Assembly: GCA_025062105.1 (NCBI GenBank)
Contig: JANXAQ010000262.1
Location: 1-51,144 of the forward strand
DNA length: 51,144 nt
From: Thermoguttaceae bacterium
GTDB lineage: Bacteria > Planctomycetota > Planctomycetia > Pirellulales > Thermoguttaceae
Direction: 5' to 3'
The notes below the pieces were generated by a model. That model was given only the letters and a program-made list of their open reading frames with translations. It was not told where the DNA came from and made no database searches. The position numbers and the translations under genes were made by a program. This document shows, piece by piece, positions 1-7,068 of this stretch (the first letter of the stretch is position 1; each line of letters starts with the position of its first letter).

Positions 1-21
1 GCTGGGCCAAAGGCCAAGCCA

Positions 22-46
22 CCCTTTCCCGCAGTGGGGAGAAAGG
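22..46. repeat. GC-rich palindromic (REP-like) unit
   Basis: A short imperfect palindrome with a CCCTTTCCC arm, a GCAG centre and a GGGGAGAAAGG arm. It matches the CCTCTCCCGCGGTGGGGAGAGG units clustered at the right end of the window (50600 onwards). It lies downstream of the GntR-type gene, which is transcribed towards it, so it could act as a 3' hairpin. That role is inference. Confidence 0.5.
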
Positions 47-105
47 AATTCGTCGAACTGTTCCATTCGACTGAAGTGTTCCCCATGCTTAGGAGTAGCC
101 TTTTC

Positions 106-837
106 TTATTGGATATTGGATTTTCGTTCCACTCGGCCGATCGCGTTTTGGAGATGTTGGAGCATGGCCTGTCGGGCCTGCTCCGGTTGGCCTTGGCGCA
201 CGGCCTCCAAAATCGCCTGGTGTTCGGCAATGGCCAGGCGGCGGATTTCAACGCTGTCCCGATACATAAATTGAAGTTCACATAACAAATCGCCAATGGT
301 AGCCATCAGCACATGAAAGATCGGATTACCGGTGGCTCGGGCCAGCTCCTGATGAAAAGCCATGTCGTGCCGAACGTAGCTGGGCCGGTCCTCCAGCGTA
401 TCCTGCATGGCCTCTACCGAGGCCTGGAGCCGTTCCAGATGTTCCGATTCACGTCGGCTGGCCGCTATCTGGGCAATGCTGGTCTCCAGGTGCATCCGCA
501 CCTCAAATAGCGCTGGAAGGTCCATACCGCCCTGCACTCGCAACAGCGGCGACAACTTGCCAAACAGCGTGCTCAAATCCAGCCGACGGACAAAGATCCC
601 TTTGCCGTGCTTGACCTCCAAAACGCCTAGTCCCTTGAGCACCGAGATAGCCTCTCGCAGCGGGAGTCGGCTTGCACCGACCATACGCACCAGTTCCCGT
701 TCCGAGGGCAATCGATCTCCCGGCCGAAGTCCTTTGGCGGCAATATACCGAATCAGACCCTGAGCGATCTGGTCGACTAAGGTAGAGGGTTTCTCGGCCA
801 CTAGAGGCAGTTGGACAAAGGGTTGGCTTACAGACAT
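106..837 (-). CDS. GntR-family transcriptional regulator, FadR/FCD subfamily
   Basis: A 243-residue DNA-binding repressor-type protein. An N-terminal winged helix-turn-helix spans about residues 19-85, with the GntR signature LRPGDRLPSERELVRMVGAS and a wing ending KHGKGIFVRR. An alpha-helical FCD ligand-binding domain spans about 105-232. D158, H162, H206 and H228 sit where FCD proteins bind a metal ion, so a carboxylate effector is likely (family knowledge). The ATG at 837 is the first start before the conserved domain, with only a weak ribosome site. No metabolic gene adjoins it, so the regulon cannot be read from context. A short palindrome 35 bp upstream (872-883) may be its own operator. 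The family call is firm; the ligand is unknown. Confidence 0.93.
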   Translation of the reverse strand: MSVSQPFVQLPLVAEKPSTLVDQIAQGLIRYIAAKGLRPGDRLPSERELVRMVGASRLPLREAISVLKGLGVLEVKHGKGIFVRRLDLSTLFGKLSPLLRVQGGMDLPALFEVRMHLETSIAQIAASRRESEHLERLQASVEAMQDTLEDRPSYVRHDMAFHQELARATGNPIFHVLMATIGDLLCELQFMYRDSVEIRRLAIAEHQAILEAVRQGQPEQARQAMLQHLQNAIGRVERKSNIQ

Positions 838-871
838 CGGAGACTGCCTTAGAAAACAAGAGGGGAAAATG

Positions 872-883
872 ATATGCTCATAT
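872..883. promoter_or_regulatory. possible GntR operator palindrome
   Basis: ATATG-CT-CATAT is a perfect 5-bp inverted repeat in the AT-rich stretch just upstream of the GntR-type gene. FCD-type GntR regulators often bind AT-rich palindromes of this size and repress themselves. Only one copy was seen, so this is a weak inference. Confidence 0.3.
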
Positions 884-940
884 TATCTCTAAGTGTAAGC
901 AAAAAAGAAAAACAAGTCAACCACCTAAAAAAATAATTTC

Positions 941-958
941 GCCCCCATTGTGGGGGGC
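941..958 (-). terminator. GC-rich hairpin followed by T-rich tract (minus-strand reading)
   Basis: GCCCCC and GGGGGC form a 6-bp stem around a 6-base loop. Read on the minus strand, the stem is followed within a few bases by a T-rich tract, the form of an intrinsic terminator. It lies upstream of the GntR-type gene and would insulate it from leftward transcription. The stem is short, so the call is tentative. Confidence 0.3.
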
Positions 959-1111
959 TTGTATGTAACGAAACACCTATATACCTACATAACCTAGTGC
1001 TTCATCCGACCTTAAGTTTGAGGATCATACCTTTCGGATAAGGAGTGATGGAAAGCGGAAACTTTGGCAAAAACCGGTTTTTCCACACCCGAGCCCAAAA
1101 GAAACTACAAA

Positions 1112-1302
1112 AGGAACCTCTACAAAAGCCTGAACATATAGTGAACTTTATGAACTTTTGATTCGATAGGCATTTGGCCGCTCCGTGCAAACACCTACTA
1201 TATGTAGGGCGATGACAGTGCTAGTAGCCCTATATATTGGGTTAGAGGTGAGGGGAATGGAAATGATATAAAAATATATCCTTTCAATTCTGCAGAGGTT
1301 CC
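1112..1302 (+). repeat. Family B repeat, near full length
   Basis: It starts AGGAACCTCT and ends GCAGAGGTTCC (terminal inverted repeats). Inside are the diagnostic CTGAACATATAGTGAAC block near the left end and a TATAAAAATAT block near the right end. It has no ORF of its own. Confidence 0.75.
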
Positions 1303-1990
1303 CGAATTAAACTGGGGCTTTCCCAGAAACCCCTGAAAACTCCCTATCTGCTAAGCCAGAGGGGTTTATTTGGTAATTCGAACGTCAACAATCAATAATA
1401 AATAGAGCATTTTAATTCCAGGAGGGGATTTGTGCCACAAAAAAGAGTAAACATTTCAGCCGAGGGAAGAACCCTGGCACTGCTCTCCGAGCCAGAGACA
1501 GCTTAACCGAAGGCGAATCCGTCTGCGTGAGCAAATAGGGCAGGGCCTGGTTCGTTTCCGCCTCACTCCCCCTCTGCCACCCTCTGGACAGGGGAGAAAA
1601 ATGGACTCCACTCGATTCGGCTGAAAGGTGCCTTAACCCCAAACCGAAACAGATCGGATCCGCTATTCAGGAGAGTTCATGACACGGAGACCAGCGTTTC
1701 CCTAGCAATTCCGCCAGCAGATGCGACCTCCTCGGAACCGATTCCGTATAATTAAAAAACTACGCTTTCTGGTAACAGTTCAACCAAGTGGCGTAATAGC
1801 ATCGTTGCTTCACATTAGATAAATGGGTAATTTAGAGAAAGAAAGCCGGTTAATCTGGGAAACATAGGGCTTTTGGAAGCTTTTTCTAGTTTCCTTAGAT
1901 GGTAAGGGGTATTACATTCGGCGGAATAGAACTCTTTAAACCCTACTGTTTCAGTCCAATAGAGCAAAAGCCTCCCTAGCCCTGCATGGG
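1303..1990. other. Non-coding stretch, no gene seen
   Basis: No ORF here has a protein-like composition or a ribosome site. Around 1560-1605 there is a decayed unit resembling the GC-rich palindromic repeats of the right end (CTCCCCCTCTGCC ... GGACAGGGGAG). Nothing else was recognised. Confidence 0.5.
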
Positions 1991-2464
1991 TCGCTGTTAT
2001 ACACAAGTTAAAGTTCAGACGCTCGGCTGTCACTTTATGCAAAGCAGGAAAACTCGTTGAACAACACAGAATGGATCAAATAGAAAATATAGAATAGGAA
2101 CCTCTGCAAAATCCTGAACATCCAGTGAACTTTATGAACTTTTGATTCTTTAGCCGTTCCGTTCTCCTGCGAGGACATCTACTGTCTGTTGGGTGCTAGC
2201 AATCCTGGCCCCCTATATGTTGTGTTAGAGGGATGCCAGCCAAAATGGTATAAAAATATCCCCTTTGAATTATGCAGAGGTTCCAATAAATCTTTTTCTG
2301 AAATTAAAGATCTGCTGATTTTCTAAATGATTTTTCCCAAATTGTGCAATTTATCCAAAGTAACCGTTGGCTTGTTTTGAAAGGTTGATTTATCCACCGG
2401 ATTGGGGTAATCGTTTGCTGCTGCTGTGAGGGTAAATCCATCCCAAAGATGTGTATAACAGCGA
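1991..2464 (+). repeat. Family F repeat interrupted by a family B copy
   Basis: The left end TCGCTGTTATACAC and right end GTGTATAACAGCGA are inverted repeats. The left part lies at 1991-2096 and the right part at 2285-2464, with a complete B element between them. Removing B plus one 4-bp AATA duplicate leaves 282 bp, the size of the other F copies (278-285). Confidence 0.75.
2097..2284 (+). repeat. Family B repeat inserted in family F, AATA target duplication
   Basis: GGAACCTCTGCA ... GCAGAGGTTCC element of 188 bp. AATA lies immediately on both sides (2093-2096 and 2285-2288), and intact F copies align across the join. This is direct sequence evidence that B is a mobile unit younger than F. 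Confidence 0.75.
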
Positions 2465-2504
2465 GCCCTGCATGGGAAGAGAAAATCATGTAAGAGCTCA
2501 AAAG

Positions 2505-2730
2505 GGTACCCTCTGAAAAAGTGCTCTGTAGGGGGGGTATTGAGCCATCCGCCTAGGACGGCCCTTCCGGGAGAGTATTCCCCACCTTCTAAGCCCAGGG
2601 AGAAGCCCTTTCCAAAATGGCTCCTTGGAACCTATGGCCTTCCAACAGGTTCGAGGGCTGCTAGGCATCCCAAAGGGCCTAGCTGACTTCAACTGACGCT
2701 CAGTCGGCCCAAAACAAGGACCCCCCATAA
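2505..2730 (+). repeat. Family J repeat
   Basis: It shares a block (CCAAAATGGCTCC, GGAACCTATG, CCTTCCAA, CCAAAGGGCCTAGCTG in order) with the reverse complement of 42900-43155. Only two copies were seen. There is no credible ORF; the minus-strand 76-codon frame is an accident of the repeat. Confidence 0.5.
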
Positions 2731-3105
2731 AGAGGAGCTTCAGAAACTCAGAGAAGATTCCTTAACCCTCAAATACTATAAAGGGGGCTGTGGCTTAGAA
2801 AACGGCCAAATGGAAAAAGAAACTGCCCCAATCAAAAACACAGGGGAAACTACTCGCTGCGAGCAAATATTCAAGCGAGCGAAGTATTCAATGATTTGGG
2901 GAAAACAGGCAAAACTCAAAAAAATCTAGGTTACCCGGCTTTTTCCTAAATTATCCATTTTCTCCAAATTATGGCTTTAGGGTTGGGATTCCGTTGAGCA
3001 GAGGAGTTTTTCCGAAAAAAGGATAATATTATATAGAGTCAATGCTCCATGAATTTGGATAAAATTAGGTGATCTTGGGCATTTAACCGTCCGAGGAGGG
3101 GAACT
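2731..3105. other. Non-coding stretch upstream of the zinc protease gene
   Basis: AT-rich, with no gene. A segment near 2940-2975 (TTTTCCTAAATTATCCATTTTCTCC) resembles 42625-42650, a possible further repeat trace. An AT-rich GGATAATATTATATAG at 3021-3036 could supply a -10 box for the downstream gene, but I see no well-spaced -35. Confidence 0.4.
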
Positions 3106-3813
3106 ATGTTTTTCGATCCTTTGTACTTCCTATTTATTGCACCCGCTTTGTTATTGGGCATTTGGGCGCAACTGCGGATCCGATGGACGTATGCGGCAGC
3201 CAAACGGATACCGGCGCCATTAAGCGGTGCAGCCGCTGCCAGACACATTTTGGATTCAGCCGGGTTGAGCGAGGTGGAAATCGAGCAGGTCCCAGGCCAT
3301 TTAAGCGACCATTACGATCCCAGTGCCAAGGTGCTCCGGTTGAGTCCGGAGGTATATCATTCCAGGTCTTTGGCGGCCGTAGGAATAGCCGCTCACGAAG
3401 CTGGTCATGCTATCCAAGACGCCCATGCCTATGCACCGCTGGTAGTGCGGAATGCAGCGGTGCCGGTAGCGGGCTTTGGTGCTAATTTTGGCATTCTCCT
3501 AGTAGTACTTGGAGCGATGCTTTCAGCAGCCAACCCGCATGCGCCGTTAGGATTTTGGATGATTTGGGGCGGCATTGGACTTTTTAGTGGGGTGGTTTTC
3601 TTTCAGGTGGTCAATTTGCCGGTGGAGTTTAATGCCAGCGCCCGGGCCAAAGAACAACTGGTTGCCTTGGGGATTGTCCCGCCCCAGCAGATGCCCTATG
3701 TGAACAAAGTACTCCATGCGGCAGCCCTCACTTATCTGGCCGCCACCCTCCAAGCGATCTTAACTCTGCTGTATTTGATTATCCGCTTTGGCAGCAGCAG
3801 CCGAGAAGAATGA
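3106..3813 (+). CDS. YugP-type membrane zinc metallopeptidase
   Basis: A 235-residue integral-membrane protease of the Zn_peptidase_2 (YugP) family. It has an N-terminal membrane segment at about residues 5-22. A long cytosolic stretch carries the family hallmark GHLSDHYDPSAKVLRLSPEV, followed by HEAGH at 97-101, where two His bind zinc and Glu is catalytic. Further membrane segments lie at about 117-170 and 205-228. E178 in NLPVEFNAS is the likely third ligand. The ATG at 3106 has a strong GAGGAGG site 6-9 bases upstream. Length and order are normal for the family, whose cellular substrates are poorly known. It stands alone, with a family A repeat 22 bp after its stop. Confidence 0.9.
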   Translation: MFFDPLYFLFIAPALLLGIWAQLRIRWTYAAAKRIPAPLSGAAAARHILDSAGLSEVEIEQVPGHLSDHYDPSAKVLRLSPEVYHSRSLAAVGIAAHEAGHAIQDAHAYAPLVVRNAAVPVAGFGANFGILLVVLGAMLSAANPHAPLGFWMIWGGIGLFSGVVFFQVVNLPVEFNASARAKEQLVALGIVPPQQMPYVNKVLHAAALTYLAATLQAILTLLYLIIRFGSSSREE

Positions 3814-3835
3814 AAAAACGGCCTTCTTCTGCGAA

Positions 3836-3985
3836 CTCGACCTTTGCCATTTTTTCCTAATCCCTGTTTTCGCTAGGAGTTACGATGAACATCTTCCTTT
3901 GTTCACACCATCTCCTAAGTTCAATAATTCCAGGAAGTTAGAATTTTCCCGTTTCGGCAGGAGAGTAAAAATGGCAAAAGTCGAG
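3836..3985 (+). repeat. Family A repeat, full length
   Basis: 150 bp between CTCGACCTTTGCC and GGCAAAAGTCGAG, inverted ends. It begins 22 bp after the zinc protease stop. Confidence 0.75.
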
Positions 3986-4150
3986 TGTGAAGCCCACTCG
4001 TCGGGCCACTTGGTTGGCCAATCTGGGCGTACACGCTACCAATGGCAACACTCGTGCAGAGAGCCTACTAATCGAACGGCTTGAACAAAAACCTCCCTTC
4101 TCCCCCGCATGGGGGATCAGGCTGAACGCTGCCAGCTTTGCACCAGAAGA

Positions 4151-4402
4151 CTACTGCTCGGCAGAAGCACTCTCAGCCTGAATGTCTTTGAGCCCTCGGC
4201 CTAACTTTTTCCGCACCTGTGGACCCGCCGGTAACGAACGAACCATAGAAACTTGGCCTTCCGGGGCCAAAAACGCTACCAGCCGTTCTCGGATCGGGTC
4301 CTCATCTGGCCGAGGCCCCAACTGCTCCAAAGCATCATGCACACCCATCAAAACGGACTGCTTGACTCCTTCCCGAATCCAGCCGAAAAAGTTCAGACTC
4401 AT
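4151..4402 (-). CDS. Small conserved hypothetical protein
   Basis: An 83-residue protein starting MSLNFFGWIREGVKQSVLMG. The longer upstream frame is rejected, because the ATG at 4402 has a GGAG site about 10 bases upstream and the residues before it look random. It has no signal peptide. The N-terminal 30 residues form an amphipathic helix-like stretch. The middle is charged (RPDEDPIRERLVAFLAPEG) and the end is Lys/Arg-rich, then Glu/Ala/Ser. I do not recognise a named domain; similar small proteins beginning N-F-F-G-W-I-R-E-G seem to occur in planctomycetes (recollection, not checked). Divergent from the zinc protease. No function is assigned. Confidence 0.55.
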   Translation of the reverse strand: MSLNFFGWIREGVKQSVLMGVHDALEQLGPRPDEDPIRERLVAFLAPEGQVSMVRSLPAGPQVRKKLGRGLKDIQAESASAEQ

Positions 4403-4816
4403 TGCCTCCGGTCTCCTTAACTCAGTAATCCCTCTGGGTGAAACTGATAACTCAAACCACAAACCGCATCGTGAGCTTCCCCGTGCAACCTTCAAGCAAA
4501 AAGCAAAGATAAGGGAGTTCGGTGTTCCCGTAGTCGATAGGATGAGCTAGGGCTAGAACTTAGGTTTTTCGCAGCGCTCACCTGTTGTTAGTATCCAGCG
4601 ACACACTGCTGCCATCCGGCACAGACGGCAGAAATTTGGTTTCCGAGACGTTGACCTGTTATTCCCCTCCCCATAGGGATCAGATATAAGTACGCCCCCT
4701 CCGTTCATAAAGGAATGACGAAAACCGTGGGAAAACCTTTTCCGAAAAGGATTATCCATTCCGATTGGATATAGACAATTTGATATAGACAAAAGGTGAC
4801 AGCTTCCCCTAAGTTT

Positions 4817-6223
4817 TCAGGCGGACAATTTGGTTGGCATGGAGATGGGTTGTTCTGCTGGGACCGAGGGAGCTTCTGAGGTAGCTGGGGGACAGACCAT
4901 TTGGGGGGTTCGACGTCGGAGTTCGTCGGTTAAGAAGATAGCCACCACCCCGAAGGCCAGGCCGAGCAGTTCGATCCCGATCCATCGTTGGAGAGCGGAT
5001 AGGCCTTTGGGTTGAACCAAAATCCAAGATTCTGGAGGCATCCGAACACAAGGAAGCCCGCACAGCGGGTCCTCCTGCCATTTGGCAAGCGCCTCTTTGG
5101 CTGCCATGTAGCGAGCTCGGGCAGATTGTAATTCCGCCTGGGCCAAGCTAATGCTAGCATTAAGTTCTTCCATCTCTGTCTGTGCTTTTTCTAATTCTGC
5201 CACTGCCTCTCTCAGCGTGGTTTGTGCTTTCGCCTGAGCTGTCTGAAGGGCTTCCAGTTCACTATGCTGATACAAAAGGTATTTTTCGGTATCCTGAAAT
5301 AGTTCCGAAGGGCTCTCCCAAAGGAGGATCAGTCCGGGCATGTCTTGTTGGCCCAATTGGGAAGCCAACAACCCAATCAAAGGATCTTTGGTGTCCCACC
5401 GAAATGTTTGACAGGTAGTAGGAGGCACACTGAGCAAAAGGGATTCCAGATTCCAAAGCTTTGTCTGAAGTTTGGGCAGTTCTATTTCTGTAGAGAGGAG
5501 AAGTTGTTGAAGAGATTCGACCCGGCGGCTTATAAGTTGAACATGAACTTTTTTCTCTATATACTTCTGATCCTGTCGAAGCCGTGAAAGTTCTTCCTGC
5601 GTCTTTTGATAAGCGCGTCGGGCCGATTCCACACGAGCTACCAAGGCCTGCTGGACTGCCTTTTGTTGGGAAATACGAAGTTGCTCGAAATAGTCCACCC
5701 CACACCGAGCCAATTTGGCTACCACTAACTTGGCAAGCTCTTGATCCGCGGTAAGGGCAGAAATCTCCAATCGTCCCTCGCGGGGAATTGGCACAATGGA
5801 AATTATCTCTTGTAATTCCGTTTCCGAGATATTCTCCCAGGCAGGGTTGTGTTGGCGCAGTTGGCTCGTGGCCTGCTCCAAAACCTCTGGAGCACTTAGC
5901 CAAGTGGCATACTCTTGAAGAAGTTCTTCGCTTGGTTTTGCCACTCCTAACATTGACCCCACCACCGGCCATAACTGCTCGGCAGGAGAGACCGTCAATT
6001 TCAAGCGGGCCTCGTATCGGCGAGGAAATGCATATACCACCCATGCCCCTAACAGACCGGCTATCAGCCCAGCTCCTAACAGGACTTTCCAACCACGAAC
6101 CACCTGGCAGACCAGGTCCCTAATGGCAATTCCTTGTTCAGGCGGCCCCGAAATCGGCTGAAGATCTCCCCAACCTCCCTCTGAAGAACTTTTCTGGCGG
6201 ATCAAATCGCTATCAGCAATCAT
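4817..6223 (-). CDS. Wzz/GumC-like chain-length determinant family membrane protein
   Basis: A 468-residue inner-membrane protein of the polysaccharide co-polymerase type: short cytosolic N-terminus, TM1 at about 47-66 (VLLGAGLIAGLLGAWVVYAF), a large periplasmic part and TM2 at about 422-440 (WIGIELLGLAFGVVAIFL). Long coiled coils lie at about 190-260 and 320-395. After TM1 comes the typical YEARLKLTVSP strand of Wzz domains. No tyrosine-kinase domain follows, so this would be the adaptor alone. The start at 6223 is preferred over 6265 because GGGAGG lies 5 bases upstream. Family members regulate polysaccharide chain length or export. No glycosyltransferase or Wzx/Wzy gene is nearby, so the polymer is unknown. 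Confidence 0.75.
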   Translation of the reverse strand: MIADSDLIRQKSSSEGGWGDLQPISGPPEQGIAIRDLVCQVVRGWKVLLGAGLIAGLLGAWVVYAFPRRYEARLKLTVSPAEQLWPVVGSMLGVAKPSEELLQEYATWLSAPEVLEQATSQLRQHNPAWENISETELQEIISIVPIPREGRLEISALTADQELAKLVVAKLARCGVDYFEQLRISQQKAVQQALVARVESARRAYQKTQEELSRLRQDQKYIEKKVHVQLISRRVESLQQLLLSTEIELPKLQTKLWNLESLLLSVPPTTCQTFRWDTKDPLIGLLASQLGQQDMPGLILLWESPSELFQDTEKYLLYQHSELEALQTAQAKAQTTLREAVAELEKAQTEMEELNASISLAQAELQSARARYMAAKEALAKWQEDPLCGLPCVRMPPESWILVQPKGLSALQRWIGIELLGLAFGVVAIFLTDELRRRTPQMVCPPATSEAPSVPAEQPISMPTKLSA

Positions 6224-6628
6224 TGCATCCTCCCGCAGAGTTGCACCGTCACTTCCTCCTCCCATCGGCCCATTCTTTGAAAAACTTCTCTATAACCGAC
6301 AAGGCCCAGCAGAATACCGATCCAACTCCTCTCCGTCAAGACAAACATTCTCCGAAAAATGGAAATATAGGTACTCTACGCAAAATAGGCAGACAGATTT
6401 GGGGACTCAACGAAGGAGATTAGGGGCAGGTGAGTGAGACTTGGAGAAAATAGGTAGTTCCTAGCCAGCGAATCAGCCTCCCTCCAGCCGGTGCCCAGGA
6501 GAAGTGATTGATTATGCTAGGATATTCACTAGTGCTCGAAGCAGTTTAACCCGAAACTAAAATTTCTATCGCAGATGCCGGACAATGCTAGCTTACTAGA
6601 GGTGCTGGCTTACTAGAGGCGGAACTCG
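6224..6628. other. Non-coding stretch, no gene seen
   Basis: Leader region of the Wzz-like gene and beyond. No ORF with coding character, no RNA gene and no repeat was recognised before the family B copy at 6629. Confidence 0.4.
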
Positions 6629-6810
6629 AGGAACTTCTGCATAATCCTGAACATATAGTGAACTTCGTGAATCTTCGATTTTCTAGCCGGTCGATTGTCC
6701 TATCTGGAAACCTACTATGTATTGAGGACTGCAATGCTAATACAACTATATGTTGTGTTAGAGGAAAAACCAGCCAAAATGGTATAAAAATACCCCTTTG
6801 AATGAAGCAG
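6629..6810 (+). repeat. Family B repeat, right end lost
   Basis: It starts AGGAACTTCTGCATAATCCTGAAC and continues to GAATGAAGCAG, where the GAGGTTCC terminus is replaced by the left end of a family A copy. The junction suggests A inserted at the very end of B, or that the tip was deleted. Confidence 0.65.
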
Positions 6811-6958
6811 CTCGACATTTGCCATTTTTAGCCTCTTGTGGAAAGTAGAAACCCCCAACTCATTGGAATTACCGGATTTAGGAAACTGAGTGCGCAGAAG
6901 GGAGATTCGCCGTAACTTCTTATTGAGAAAGAAGTTAGGAAGATTGGCAACAGCCTAG
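6811..6958 (+). repeat. Family A repeat, degenerate, abutting family B
   Basis: It begins CTCGACATTTGCCATTTT directly at the end of the B copy and ends in a decayed GGCAACAGCCTAG. Internal blocks (CATTGGAATTA, GATTCGCCGTAACTTC) match other A copies. Confidence 0.6.
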
Positions 6959-7068
6959 CTTAATGCCCATCTCCCTATATTTCGGACAGGTAGGCCGATC
7001 AGGAGAAAACTTGTAGAAGTGCATTAGGCCAACGGATGCCATAGGTCTGACAAACGGATGTTGTAGAA

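Noticed and set aside
1412..1642. 76-codon minus-strand ORF
   Set aside because: No ribosome site, composition not protein-like, and part of it overlaps a decayed palindromic repeat.
4403..4495. Longer start for the small minus-strand protein
   Set aside because: Upstream residues are unlike a protein N-terminus and the internal ATG at 4402 has a ribosome site.
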